Positions 9,328 through 18,689 of a stretch of DNA of 64,000 bases are shown here, in pieces. The first letter of the stretch is position 1. Every line of letters begins with the position of its first letter. The notes beneath the pieces were generated by a model that searched no databases, was not told the DNA's origin, and saw nothing but the letters and a program-made list of their open reading frames with translations. The position numbers were made by a program, and so were the translations under genes. Source of the DNA: Pseudomonas cichorii (GTDB taxonomy: Bacteria > Pseudomonadota > Gammaproteobacteria > Pseudomonadales > Pseudomonadaceae); assembly GCF_015471405.1 (NCBI RefSeq), contig NZ_BLVZ01000004.1:372001-436000 (forward strand), in the 5' to 3' direction.

Positions 9328-10485
9328 CTAACGAATCATCTGCGTGACATTGCCCACGCGCTCAGCCGTTTGCTGCTTTCCCAAAACACCCAGACGCTCG
9401 CCGCTCTGGGCATCGAAAAGCAGGACCCTGGACGGGTCGAATTGCAGGGTCAGGCTTTCGCTCACCTGAGGCGCGACATCCGGCGCCAGACGACAGCAGA
9501 CTTTACTCTGATTCAGGGTGACAAAAACCAGTGTGTCCGGCCCGGTCGGCTCGGTGACCTGCACTTCAGCACGAATGGTCGGCAACCCGTTGGGCTCGCC
9601 AGACGCCAGGGTGATCTGCTCCGGACGAATGCCCAGAATCACCTCGCGGTCCTCCAGCCCTGCATCGCTCAGCCCCAATGGCAGCTCGCATCGGGCCTGA
9701 CCGCTGTCGAGTACCGCCAGCAGGCGGCCTTCCTTGCGTTGCAGACGCAACGGAATGAAGTTCATGGGCGGCGAACCGATGAAACTGGCGACGAACAGGT
9801 TGGCCGGATCGTTGTAGATCTGCTTGGGCGTACCGAACTGCTGAACGATCCCGTCCTTCATGACGGCCACCTTGTCGCCCAGGGTCATCGCCTCGATCTG
9901 GTCGTGGGTGACGTAGACGGTGGTGGTTTTCAGGCGCTGGTGCATCAGTTTCATTTCGGTGCGCATCTCGACCCGCAGCTTGGCGTCGAGGTTGGACAGC
10001 GGTTCGTCGAACAGGTAGATCTTCGGACGCCGCGCCAGGGCACGCCCCATGGCGACCCGCTGCTGCTGACCACCGGACAACTGGCCCGGCTTGCGATTGA
10101 GCAGGTGTTCGATCTGCAACAGCTTGGCAACCCGACTCACTTCTTCGTCGATGGCAGCCTGAGGCATCTTGCGGATTTTCAGGCCGAATTCGATGTTCTC
10201 CCGCACGTTCATGGTCGGATACAGCGCGTAGGACTGGAACACCATCGCGATATCACGATCCTTCGGGCTGGTACCGCTGACGTCTTCGCCATCGATCAGG
10301 ATCGCGCCGCCACTGATGCTCTCAAGGCCAGCGATGCAGTTCATCAGCGTCGACTTGCCGCAACCGGACGGGCCGACCAGGATCAGGAACTCGCCATCAT
10401 TGATTTTCAGCTCAATGTTCTTGAGCGTGTCCGGCAGGTTGGCGCCGTAGGTCTTGTTTACGTTACGTAGTTCGAGAGTCGCCAT
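9328..10485 (-). CDS. gtsD: Glucose ABC transporter ATP-binding protein
   Basis: The ATPase that powers the GtsABC glucose importer. The 385-residue MalK-type protein has Walker A GPSGCGKST (about 37-45), Q-loop VFQSYALYP, signature [15 protein letters not shown], Walker B IYLFDEPLSNLDA and the switch histidine in VTHDQ, followed by a C-terminal TOBE-like regulatory region (about 240-385). It starts two bases after gtsC ends, so it is translationally linked. Length and context are normal for CUT1-family sugar importers. Confidence 0.95.
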   Translation of the reverse strand: MATLELRNVNKTYGANLPDTLKNIELKINDGEFLILVGPSGCGKSTLMNCIAGLESISGGAILIDGEDVSGTSPKDRDIAMVFQSYALYPTMNVRENIEFGLKIRKMPQAAIDEEVSRVAKLLQIEHLLNRKPGQLSGGQQQRVAMGRALARRPKIYLFDEPLSNLDAKLRVEMRTEMKLMHQRLKTTTVYVTHDQIEAMTLGDKVAVMKDGIVQQFGTPKQIYNDPANLFVASFIGSPPMNFIPLRLQRKEGRLLAVLDSGQARCELPLGLSDAGLEDREVILGIRPEQITLASGEPNGLPTIRAEVQVTEPTGPDTLVFVTLNQSKVCCRLAPDVAPQVSESLTLQFDPSRVLLFDAQSGERLGVLGKQQTAERVGNVTQMIR

Positions 10486-10487
10486 GA

Positions 10488-11333
10488 TTACCCCTTGACC
10501 GCGCCGGCCGTGAGCCCACGCAGGAAATACTTGCCAGCCAGCACATAGACCAGCAGTGTCGGCAGCCCGGCGATCATCGCCGCCGCCATATCAACGTTGT
10601 ATTCCTTGGCCCCGGTGCTGGTGTTGACCAGGTTGTTCAGCGCCACGGTGACGGGCTGGGATTCGCCACTGGAAAACACCACGCCAAACAGGAAGTCATT
10701 CCAGATCTGGGTGAACTGCCAGATCAGGCAGACCATGATGATGGGCGTGGACATCGGCAGGATGATCCGCCAGAAAATCGTGAAGAAACCCGCACCGTCA
10801 AGACGTGCCGCTCTGACCAGCGCATCCGGGATACTGACGTAGTAGTTGCGAAAGAACAGCGTGGTGAATGCCAGCCCGTAGACCACATGCACGAACACCA
10901 GGCCGGTGGTGGTACTGGCCAGCCCCATCTTGCCGAGGGTAAAGGACGCTGGCAGCAGCACGGTCTGGAACGGCAGGAAGCAACCGAAGAGCAACAGGCC
11001 GAAGAACAGCTGCGAACCGCGAAAGCGCCACATCGACAGCACATAGCCGTTCAGCGCACCGATGGCTGTGGAGATGATCACTGCCGGGATGGTGATCTTG
11101 ATCGAGTTCCAGAAATAGCCATCGACGATATCCCAGGCCTTGATCCAGCCGATAGCCGTGACCACGCTTGGCCAGCTCAGCAGGTTACCGCTGCCGATAT
11201 CTTCAGGTGCCTTGAAGCTGGTCAGGAGCATGACCACCAACGGCACCAGATACAGAAGACAGGCCAGCAGCAGCACGGCATGAATCAGAATCCGGCTGAA
11301 GCTGATGGAAGGTTTGCCAACATGACTACTCAT
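10488..11333 (-). CDS. gtsC: Glucose ABC transporter permease (second subunit)
   Basis: Inner-membrane permease of the glucose importer. The 281-residue protein has six predicted membrane segments and the binding-protein-dependent transport EAA loop (VRAARLDGAGFFTIFWRIILPMS). It has the MalG-like architecture of CUT1 systems. Its start overlaps the end of gtsB by 8 bases. Confidence 0.95.
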   Translation of the reverse strand: MSSHVGKPSISFSRILIHAVLLLACLLYLVPLVVMLLTSFKAPEDIGSGNLLSWPSVVTAIGWIKAWDIVDGYFWNSIKITIPAVIISTAIGALNGYVLSMWRFRGSQLFFGLLLFGCFLPFQTVLLPASFTLGKMGLASTTTGLVFVHVVYGLAFTTLFFRNYYVSIPDALVRAARLDGAGFFTIFWRIILPMSTPIIMVCLIWQFTQIWNDFLFGVVFSSGESQPVTVALNNLVNTSTGAKEYNVDMAAAMIAGLPTLLVYVLAGKYFLRGLTAGAVKG

Positions 11334-12234
11334 GGCGTTTTGTCCTCAGCTCGGAATACAGGTACGGCACCAGAATCGCCAGGATCGCGCCGAGCATCAG
11401 AATCGCACTGGCCGAGCCCATGCCCATCTGGCCACGACTGAAGGTGAAGGAATACATGAACATCGCTGGCAGGTCCGACGAGTAACCGGGACCGCCGGCC
11501 GTCATTGCCGCCACCAGGTCGAAGCTCTTGATGGCGATGTGCGCCAGAATCATCACGGCACTGAAGAACACCGGACGCAGGCTGGGCAATATCACGCGCC
11601 AGTAGATGAGCGGCAAGCTCGCGCCATCCATCTGTGCAGCGCGAATGATCGATTGGTCGACACCCCGCAGGCCCGCCAGAAACAGCGCCATGACAAACCC
11701 GGAAGACTGCCAGACCGCCGCGATGACCAGGCAGTACACAACGCGGTCCGGATCGACCAGCCAGTCCAGGCGAAAGCCTTCCCAGCCCCAGTCGCGCAGC
11801 ATCTTGTCCAGACCAAGGCCGGGGTTGAGCAACCATTTCCAGGCTGTACCGGTGACGATCATCGACAGCGCCATCGGGTAGAGATAGATGGTGCGAATCG
11901 CACCTTCACGACGAATGCGCTGATCCAGCAGCACCGCCAGCACCACGCCGACCACCAGACTGATGGCGATGAACATGCCGCCGAACATGAGCAGGTTCTT
12001 GCTCGCCACCCACCAGCGATCGTTGTCCATAAGGCGCATGTATTGCGCCAGCCCGACCCATTTGTAGGTCGGCAGAAAAGTCGAGTTGGTAAAGGAGAGG
12101 ACGAAGGTCCACAGGATGTAACCGTAAAAACCAACCAGCACGACGAACATGCTGGGTGCCAGTACCAACTTGGGCAACCAGCGTTGCAGCGCATCCAGAG
12201 GCGAGGCTTTGCTGAACACAGCGACAGAGCTCAT
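11326..12234 (-). CDS. gtsB: Glucose ABC transporter permease (first subunit)
   Basis: Partner permease of GtsC, MalF-like. The 302-residue protein has about six membrane segments and an EAA loop (IRAAQMDGASLPLIYWRVILP). It follows gtsA by about 100 bases and overlaps gtsC, which places all four gts genes in one operon reading toward oprB. Confidence 0.95.
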   Translation of the reverse strand: MSSVAVFSKASPLDALQRWLPKLVLAPSMFVVLVGFYGYILWTFVLSFTNSTFLPTYKWVGLAQYMRLMDNDRWWVASKNLLMFGGMFIAISLVVGVVLAVLLDQRIRREGAIRTIYLYPMALSMIVTGTAWKWLLNPGLGLDKMLRDWGWEGFRLDWLVDPDRVVYCLVIAAVWQSSGFVMALFLAGLRGVDQSIIRAAQMDGASLPLIYWRVILPSLRPVFFSAVMILAHIAIKSFDLVAAMTAGGPGYSSDLPAMFMYSFTFSRGQMGMGSASAILMLGAILAILVPYLYSELRTKRHE

Positions 12235-12338
12235 CGGGAGTATCCAATCCGGAATATCGAATCCAGGCCGCAGGCGTGTGTGAAACCGGGGTACGGGTTC
12301 ATCAGCACGAACTGCGGCTGGGGTTCAGGTAACGATAA

Positions 12339-13625
12339 TTACTGGGCTGACATGATTGCCGCGCCCAGTTTCCTGGCTGCTGCGGCAGGGTCGGCATCTT
12401 TATCGTTGATGTAGTTGGTCACGACATCGAAGAATGCGCCTTGTACCGCCAGCGTAGTCGCCATGTTGTGAGCCATGCTTGGCTGCAGACCGCCGGTTTT
12501 CGAGTCAGCCAGGAAATCTTTTGCAGCAGCCTGGGCGCAGGAATCGAAACCGTGCTTCTCCATATTGGCCAGCATGTCGTTACGAACCGGAATGGAGCCT
12601 TTGTTGATGCTGAAGACCTGCTGGAAGTTTTCACCCAGCGCGACCTTGGCCAGGTCCTGTTGCGCAGCGGTGGTGCCCTTGTCTTTCTGCTTGAACACGG
12701 CCAGCGAATCGATGTTGTAGGTGAACGCCTTTTCAGTGCCCGGGAAGGCTACGCACTCGTAATCCTTGCCTGCGACTTTCTTGGCGGCAGTCCACTCGCT
12801 CTTGGCCCAGTCGCCCATGATCTGCATGCCAGCCTTGCCGCTGATGACACTGGCTGCCGCGATATTCCAGTCACGACCGGCGCGGTTGGCGTCCATGTAG
12901 GTGGCGACTTTCTTGAGTTCGGCGAAGGACTTGGCCATTTCCGGACCGGTCAGGGCTTTCTGGTCAAGATCGACGAGGGCCTTCTTGTAGCCTTCTGCAC
13001 CCATGACCGAGAGGACTACAGCCTCGAATACGGTGCTGTCCTGCCATGGCTGACCGCCATGGGCCAGTGCAATGAAACCGGCGGCCTTGAGCTTGTCGCC
13101 AGCGGCGTAGAATTCTTCAAGGGTGGTCGGGGGCTTTTCGATACCGGCTTTCTTGAAGACTTCCGGGTTGATCCACAGCCAGTTGACGCGGTGGATGTTC
13201 ACCGGCACGGCAACGTATTCGTTCTCGAATTTCACGGTGTCGGAGACTTTCTTGTCCAGAAGAGAATCCCACTTCTCTTCCTTGGCAACATCCTTCAACG
13301 CATCGGTATCGAGCAGGCCGGTGGAACCCCATTCCTGAATGTCCGGGCCTTTGATCTGTGCTACGCCAGGCGGGTTACCCGCTACTGCACGGCTCTTGAG
13401 CACGGTCATTGCCGTCGCACCGCCACCGCCGGCAATCGCGCCGTCCTTCCAGGTAAAACCGTCTTTTTCAACCTGCGCTTTCAAAACATCGACAGCGGCC
13501 TTTTCGCCACCGGACGTCCACCAGTGCACGACTTCGATAGTGCCTTTGGAATCAGCAGCAGTAACGCTCAGAGGGAACAACGAGGCGAGGGAAATGACAA
13601 CAGCGAGACGTGAGATTGAATTCAT
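12339..13625 (-). CDS. gtsA: Periplasmic glucose-binding protein
   Basis: Captures glucose in the periplasm and delivers it to GtsBC. The 428-residue precursor has a signal peptide ([20 protein letters not shown], cleavage after TAA/ADS near residue 23) and the extracellular-solute-binding family 1 opening [20 protein letters not shown]. It is the first gene of the gts operon. The leader carries AACAACAAGAA next to the AAAGG ribosome site, a strong match to the Crc/Hfq target motif, so catabolite repression at translation is likely. Confidence 0.96.
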   Translation of the reverse strand: MNSISRLAVVISLASLFPLSVTAADSKGTIEVVHWWTSGGEKAAVDVLKAQVEKDGFTWKDGAIAGGGGATAMTVLKSRAVAGNPPGVAQIKGPDIQEWGSTGLLDTDALKDVAKEEKWDSLLDKKVSDTVKFENEYVAVPVNIHRVNWLWINPEVFKKAGIEKPPTTLEEFYAAGDKLKAAGFIALAHGGQPWQDSTVFEAVVLSVMGAEGYKKALVDLDQKALTGPEMAKSFAELKKVATYMDANRAGRDWNIAAASVISGKAGMQIMGDWAKSEWTAAKKVAGKDYECVAFPGTEKAFTYNIDSLAVFKQKDKGTTAAQQDLAKVALGENFQQVFSINKGSIPVRNDMLANMEKHGFDSCAQAAAKDFLADSKTGGLQPSMAHNMATTLAVQGAFFDVVTNYINDKDADPAAAARKLGAAIMSAQ

Positions 13626-14040
13626 CGATTTGACCTTTCTTGTTGTTATGCATGAGCAAGTCTGTGCTTGCGCTCAAAGCAGTTTAACCAAGGGTTTTTC
13701 AGGCACGGTAACGAAGGGACGCGCAAAAGTCACAGGATGGTTACATTCACCACCCGTCCTCTGGACAGCAACACCCAACCTCAAGGCAGGTTAGTTCATT
13801 TTTCCAGAACCGGTCATCCAACGAAAATTCAATCACAACGACATCATTGACTTCATACCGTCACTCGGATTACGTGAAACCCTCTACTTCATAGTGCAAA
13901 TGAATATAACTTGAAACGATTGCCGCACACTTGATTACCTAGAATTAAAAGGCAGGACGCCTTTCATCACGCCCCCTTACTTCAACTCTTGTTAAAAGAG
14001 CATAAACGGACGTGCATTTTCATTCACAAGGAATAACACA
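13626..14040. other. Intergenic region between divergent gtsA and the delta-60 repeat gene
   Basis: This 415-base stretch holds the gtsA leader and promoter on one side and, on the other, an AT-rich upstream region ending in AAGGA nine bases before the next ATG. It has no credible gene. GltR is expected to act on the gts promoter, but I could not define an operator by eye. Confidence 0.6.
13637..13647 (-). promoter_or_regulatory. Candidate Crc/Hfq CA motif in the gtsA leader
   Basis: The minus-strand leader reads AACAACAAGAAAGGTC just before the gtsA ATG. AACAACAA followed by GAA fits the AANAANAA consensus and partly overlaps the ribosome site, where Hfq/Crc would block translation when preferred organic acids are present. 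Confidence 0.6.
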
Positions 14041-15363
14041 ATGAACAACACTCCTGTTTCGCCCAGGTCCGGTGAAATTGATCCGGGCTTTCAACCCGTC
14101 GTCGTTCCCAACCCGGTTGAAGGCCAAAGACTTTTTTCTGTCGATACCTTGCTCAGGCTGGCCGATGGCTCTTTCATTGCTGGCTGCCAGGATGAGAACT
14201 ATCGACAACTTCCCTGCCTGGTCAGAATAAAACCTGATAACAGCCTTGATACAACCTTCGGCCAGAATGGCTACGCCTTCGTTAATGTACGTAGCGCCCC
14301 TCTGGCCGAGAACGACGGTTATCTGCTGAATGTGGATCTATTGCCAGACGGCCGGTATCTGGCCAGGCTGGATACCACAATAACGATCAAGGGCCAGCGG
14401 GTCAGTAGCCTGGTACTGGCCTGTTTTACAGCGGATGGCCAGAAAGACCCGGACTTTGGCAACAACGGGCTGCGCCTGTATCCACTCCCCGGCAACCCGG
14501 GACAATGGCCGTCGCCATTGCGCAAGCTTGCCAGCCGTATTCCCCAGCCTCAATCCCTGCGATTCCCCGATGAACAATACGGTGACCTCAAGGTATTGAG
14601 CGATGGAAAACTGCTCGTCCTCACCACGGTAAGAGACATGGTTGAATATGTTCATCGCACTTATGTCCTGAGACTCACCCCGGACGGAGAACCGGACCCG
14701 ACCTTCAATACCGATGGCCTGATGGAGCCTGAAAGTTATGTGTGGTTCAAGCCTTATCGTTTAATCGTGCAAGACAATGGAATGTTTGTCATCGGCGGCG
14801 AACATCCAGGTGTTCCCTTTATTGCCAGATTTCATGAAAACGGGGCTCTCGATACCACATTCGCCTCAGATGGATATTTTACAGACTTTGGCAATTACGC
14901 TTATTCAAGCTGGAATTCGCTTATACAGGACGCTGATGGCAATATTGTCTGCGCAGGAAACAGAGGCAGTGTAAACATCGTTCGCGGCAGAGGCGTTCTG
15001 GCCATTTGCAAGTTAGACATGAATGGTCAACGTATTCCAGAGTTCAATCAGGGAGAAACCGTACTGATCGAATCAAGAGAACCCGACAATGTCGTACCGG
15101 TAAACTTCACGGCTATTGTCGACCGCTCCGGGCGGATTGTAGTGGCTGGCAGACACATAAACGCGATACCGAAACTGACAGGCTTCATGGCCCGTCTGCT
15201 CGAAAACGGGCAGCCAGACACCAGCCTGGGAGCAGACGGCGTGTGTTACTACGAAGAAATCGAGGGGTTGAACTATCTGAGCGAAGATCCGGACACCGGG
15301 GCCTATTATTCCAGTGTTATAACGGGTTTTTCACCCAATGCCATTTATCGATTCATCAGTTGA
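14041..15363 (+). CDS. Delta-60 repeat protein, function unknown
   Basis: The 440-residue protein contains about seven copies of a motif of the form G.LDTTFG.NG (for example NSLDTTFGQNGYAFV, GQKDPDFGNNGLRLY, GEPDPTFNTDGLME, GALDTTFASDGYF), spaced about 50-65 residues apart. This is the delta-60 repeat, thought to build beta-propeller-like structures. It has no signal peptide, membrane segment or recognisable enzyme domain. A good AAGGA site precedes the ATG. It sits between gtsA and gtrS, genes that are normally close neighbours in pseudomonads, so it looks like an accessory insertion. Repeat family confident, role unknown. Confidence 0.85.
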   Translation: MNNTPVSPRSGEIDPGFQPVVVPNPVEGQRLFSVDTLLRLADGSFIAGCQDENYRQLPCLVRIKPDNSLDTTFGQNGYAFVNVRSAPLAENDGYLLNVDLLPDGRYLARLDTTITIKGQRVSSLVLACFTADGQKDPDFGNNGLRLYPLPGNPGQWPSPLRKLASRIPQPQSLRFPDEQYGDLKVLSDGKLLVLTTVRDMVEYVHRTYVLRLTPDGEPDPTFNTDGLMEPESYVWFKPYRLIVQDNGMFVIGGEHPGVPFIARFHENGALDTTFASDGYFTDFGNYAYSSWNSLIQDADGNIVCAGNRGSVNIVRGRGVLAICKLDMNGQRIPEFNQGETVLIESREPDNVVPVNFTAIVDRSGRIVVAGRHINAIPKLTGFMARLLENGQPDTSLGADGVCYYEEIEGLNYLSEDPDTGAYYSSVITGFSPNAIYRFIS

Positions 15364-15388
15364 AACAGACACAGACCACACATAGAAA

Positions 15389-15412
15389 CGAATTCATTCG
15401 CGAATAAATTCG
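15389..15412. repeat. GCGAATTCATTCGC-type palindromic repeat
   Basis: The palindrome CGAATTCATTCGCGAATAAA and its continuation match the family also present near 2680, 29367, 32940, 44415, 46550 and 48510. It lies between the convergent delta-60 gene and gtrS. Confidence 0.7.
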
Positions 15413-15456
15413 CTTGTACCGAGGCGGTGTCCAGGCACCGCCGATGATGATCTGCC

Positions 15457-16920
15457 TCAATCCACTGACCGAGGCAAAAACAGTGTCACCCGCAATCCGC
15501 CCTCGCGCAGATTCTGCAGGCTCACTTCGCCTCCATGGCTGTGGGCGATATTGCGAGCGATGCCCAGGCCAAGACCGTAGCCCTGTTGCTGGCTGCCAGC
15601 CAGACGAAAATGCGGCTCGAACACATGTTCCAGTCGCTTTTCCGGCACCCCCGGCCCTTCGTCATCCACGTGCAGGACGAAAGCCAGGTCGTTGTCTTCG
15701 ACCTTCAAATGCGCGCGATGCCCGTACTTGATGGCGTTATCGATCAGGTTGCCGATGCAACGCTTGAGCGCCAGCGGCTTGCCGGGATAAGCCGCTTCGG
15801 CAACCCCCTTCTGCGTGACACGCCCGTCACGCAGATAGGGCTCGATCAGGCATTCAAGCAAGTGATTGAGGTCCACCTGCTCGATGTTCTCGTGAATGTC
15901 GGTGTCCTTCACGCATTGCAACGCGCCTTTGACCAGCAGCTCAAGCTCATCGAGATCGCGGCTGAACTTGGTCTGCATCATTTCGTCTTCCAGCAACTCG
16001 ACACGCAACCGCAAGCGGGTGATGGGCGTGCGCAAGTCATGAGAAATGGCGCTGAACAACTGGCCGCGCTCCGTCAGATAACGACTGATCCGGTTGCGCA
16101 TGGCATTGAAGGCGCGGCTGACCTCAACCACTTCACTGCCACCGCCCTCGACCACCGGCTCGACATCGGCGCCCAGGGACATGTCACGCGCCGCACGCGC
16201 CAGACGCTTGAGGGGCCGGCTTTGCCAATGCACCAGCAGGCCGATGAAGAACAGCAGAAAAACACTGGTCAGGGCAATGAACCAGACCTGCTGCAAAGGA
16301 AGCTCCTGCTCTTCCAGAGAGGTATAGGGCTCAGGCAGCAGTGACGCGATATACAGCCATTCGCCGGGAGCCAGTTCAATCTGGGTCACCAGAACAGGAG
16401 GGTTCAGCGGCTCAAGGGTCAGCGCGTAATGCGCCCAGGAGCGTGGCAACTCATCGAGCTTCAGGCCGCTGTTGAAAATCCGCAGGTCATCCGGGCGCAC
16501 GAACCACACGGCAATGTCGGGATCATTGCCCAGGTGTTGGCGCAATACTTCATCGACAACCTGCAACACCGCCTGCTTGCGAGGCGTGGGCGGCAATATC
16601 TGCATGTCCAGCGGACGGTCATTGAGCGATACGACAAAGCGCGTACCGCCCATGCTGCGCAATTGATCCAGCACCAGCGGACGGTAGGCCAGAGGCAACG
16701 AGCGAAAGTAGCTGACACTGGCCGCCATGGAATACGCCAGGCTGCGCGCACTGGTCACCAGCCCGACCATTTGCGTGGCCCGCAACTGGGAAAGCCAGAT
16801 GACGCTGGACAAGGCCTGAGCCATCAAGACCGCCAGCAGCGTCAGCAACAGCATCCGCCCCAACAGTGAACGCGGCAGCCTTGGGCGGCGCAACTTCAAG
16901 AGGGTCGTTTCAGTAGCCAT
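15457..16920 (-). CDS. gtrS: Sensor histidine kinase of the GltR glucose-response system
   Basis: Predicted inner-membrane sensor that responds to gluconate-type sugar acids and phosphorylates GltR. The 487-residue protein has a membrane segment near residues 20-40, a periplasmic domain, a second membrane segment near 265, a HAMP linker, the HisKA phospho-acceptor segment AISHDLRTPITRLRL and an ATPase domain with N-box (NLIDNAIKYG) and G-boxes (DEGPGVP; GYGLGLGI). The start at MATETTLLK is chosen over one 14 residues earlier because it gives an 11-base overlap with gltR and fits the family N terminus. Confidence 0.92.
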   Translation of the reverse strand: MATETTLLKLRRPRLPRSLLGRMLLLTLLAVLMAQALSSVIWLSQLRATQMVGLVTSARSLAYSMAASVSYFRSLPLAYRPLVLDQLRSMGGTRFVVSLNDRPLDMQILPPTPRKQAVLQVVDEVLRQHLGNDPDIAVWFVRPDDLRIFNSGLKLDELPRSWAHYALTLEPLNPPVLVTQIELAPGEWLYIASLLPEPYTSLEEQELPLQQVWFIALTSVFLLFFIGLLVHWQSRPLKRLARAARDMSLGADVEPVVEGGGSEVVEVSRAFNAMRNRISRYLTERGQLFSAISHDLRTPITRLRLRVELLEDEMMQTKFSRDLDELELLVKGALQCVKDTDIHENIEQVDLNHLLECLIEPYLRDGRVTQKGVAEAAYPGKPLALKRCIGNLIDNAIKYGHRAHLKVEDNDLAFVLHVDDEGPGVPEKRLEHVFEPHFRLAGSQQQGYGLGLGIARNIAHSHGGEVSLQNLREGGLRVTLFLPRSVD

Positions 16921-17647
16921 TGCTGGCGTGCACGCTAACGTTCGTCGCCAGAAGGTAACCACTGCCGCGTATCGTGCGTATCAGGCGCGGCGCCTTGCCA
17001 GTGTCGCGCAAACGCTGGCGCAGACGACTGACGGCCATGTCGACAATGCGCTCCAGCGGCATCAGTTCACGCCCGCGAGTGGCGTTGCCGATGGTGTCGC
17101 GATCCAGGATCTGCTGCGGGTTATCGAGAAACAGCTTGAGCAGCGCAAAGTCCGCCCCCGAAAGAATCACTTCCTCGCCATCGTTGTGAAACAGCCGGTG
17201 GCTGACCATGTCCAGACGCCACTCATCGAACACCATCACGTCATTGCCGCTGCGTTCCTGACCAAACTGGGCACGACGCAACAAGGCCTTGATCCGGGCC
17301 TGCAATTCACGGGGGCTGAAAGGTTTACCCAGATAATCGTCAGCCCCGAGTTCCAGGCCGATGACACGGTCGGCCTCATCGGAACTGGCGGTAAGCATGA
17401 TGATCGGCACATGGGGCTGGCGCGGATGCTGGCGCACCCAGCGGCACAGGCTGAAGCCGTCTTCATCGGGCAGCATGACGTCGAGGATCAGCAGGTCGCT
17501 GGGAGCCTCGTTGAACGCCTGTCGAAAATCCGCGCCGTCCCCAACAGTACGCACCTGAAAACCGGCACGGCTGAGGTAGGTATCCAGCAACTCGCGGATC
17601 TCCTGGTCATCATCGACCAACAGAATCGATTTACTGACTGAGCTCAA
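16910..17647 (-). CDS. gltR: OmpR-family response regulator GltR
   Basis: Controls glucose transport genes (gts, oprB) with its cognate kinase. The 245-residue protein has a receiver domain (acidic DDD near residue 12, phospho-acceptor Asp in LLILDVMLPDEDG, Lys in YLGKPFSPREL) and a winged-helix DNA-binding domain (about 140-235, ending VRTIRGSGYLLATN-like). It overlaps the kinase gene at its 3' end. About 75 bases separate it from glk. Confidence 0.94.
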   Translation of the reverse strand: MSSVSKSILLVDDDQEIRELLDTYLSRAGFQVRTVGDGADFRQAFNEAPSDLLILDVMLPDEDGFSLCRWVRQHPRQPHVPIIMLTASSDEADRVIGLELGADDYLGKPFSPRELQARIKALLRRAQFGQERSGNDVMVFDEWRLDMVSHRLFHNDGEEVILSGADFALLKLFLDNPQQILDRDTIGNATRGRELMPLERIVDMAVSRLRQRLRDTGKAPRLIRTIRGSGYLLATNVSVHASNGY

Positions 17648-17723
17648 ATTGAATCGTCCTTGTTAGCAGTGACGTTGTTGTTATTGGGTTGCCATCCATG
17701 ACACGCAGCGTGTGAAAAACGAA

Positions 17724-18689
17724 TCAGAGATCCTTTCCAAATGCCTGTTGCAATGCTACGCCTGCCCCCATCAAACCGGGGTATTCGGCAGTGACCAGCC
17801 AGACCGGCAGGCCCTTGAAGTAATCGCTCATCACGCCCTTTTCAGCGAGTGCGCGCTTGAAACCGCTGTTGCTGAAGAAGTCGACGAAACGTGGCACCAC
17901 GCCGCCAACGATATAGACCCCACCCAGGCCACCCAGAGTGAGCACGTTGTTGCCCACCACCCGGCCCAGAAATACACAGAACTGATCCAGAACCCCTGCC
18001 GCCACCGGGTCACCCGCCACAGCCGCCGAGGTAATGGCAGCCGGCGACTTGAGCACTGGCTCGATATCGTCCAGCGCACAACTGACCTGATACAACTGCA
18101 ACAGGCCCGCGCCACTCAATACCGTCTCGGCACTGACATGCTCGTGCTCGGCCATCAGACGTGTCCACAGCAAGGCTTCACGGGCGGTGCCGATCGGCAG
18201 ATCCACATGACCACCCTCGCCGGGCAAGGCCGTCCAGCGGTCTTCGCCGACGCTGATCAAGGTTCCGACCCCAAGCCCGGTCCCCGGCCCGATCACCACA
18301 CGCGGGCGATCCGGCTTGCCGAGACCGTGGCAGATGGTCAGGTATTCGTCATCACGCAGGCGGGTCATGCCCAGCGCCATGGCCGTGAAGTCGTTGATCA
18401 GCAGCAGTTCATCGACTTTCAGGTTTTCGCAGAACTTCGACCGGCTCAGTTGCCAGTGACTGTTGGTGAAATAGAACTCATCGCCATCCACCGGCCCGGC
18501 CACGGCCAGACAGACGAAGCCGACATCGCCACGTTGCAACTCAAGATCCTGCAAGTAGATCTCGATGGCTTGTTCCGGCCCGGCGTAATCGATGGTCGGG
18601 AATACCCGAATCGAATGCAGTTTGTCGTCTTCCCAAATGGCAAAACGTGCATTGGTGCCGCCAATATCACCGACCAGAGCCAATTTCAC
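17724..18689 (-). CDS. glk: Glucokinase
   Basis: Phosphorylates cytoplasmic glucose to glucose-6-phosphate with ATP. The 321-residue protein has the family-opening phosphate motif [15 protein letters not shown], the substrate segment [13 protein letters not shown] and the second ATP motif [14 protein letters not shown]. Its ATG overlaps the edd stop in the ATGA arrangement (4 bases), so edd and glk are co-translated. Confidence 0.97.
   Translation of the reverse strand: MKLALVGDIGGTNARFAIWEDDKLHSIRVFPTIDYAGPEQAIEIYLQDLELQRGDVGFVCLAVAGPVDGDEFYFTNSHWQLSRSKFCENLKVDELLLINDFTAMALGMTRLRDDEYLTICHGLGKPDRPRVVIGPGTGLGVGTLISVGEDRWTALPGEGGHVDLPIGTAREALLWTRLMAEHEHVSAETVLSGAGLLQLYQVSCALDDIEPVLKSPAAITSAAVAGDPVAAGVLDQFCVFLGRVVGNNVLTLGGLGGVYIVGGVVPRFVDFFSNSGFKRALAEKGVMSDYFKGLPVWLVTAEYPGLMGAGVALQQAFGKDL

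Noticed and set aside
12441..13613. A 390-codon plus-strand frame opposite gtsA
   Set aside because: Shadow of the solute-binding protein gene.
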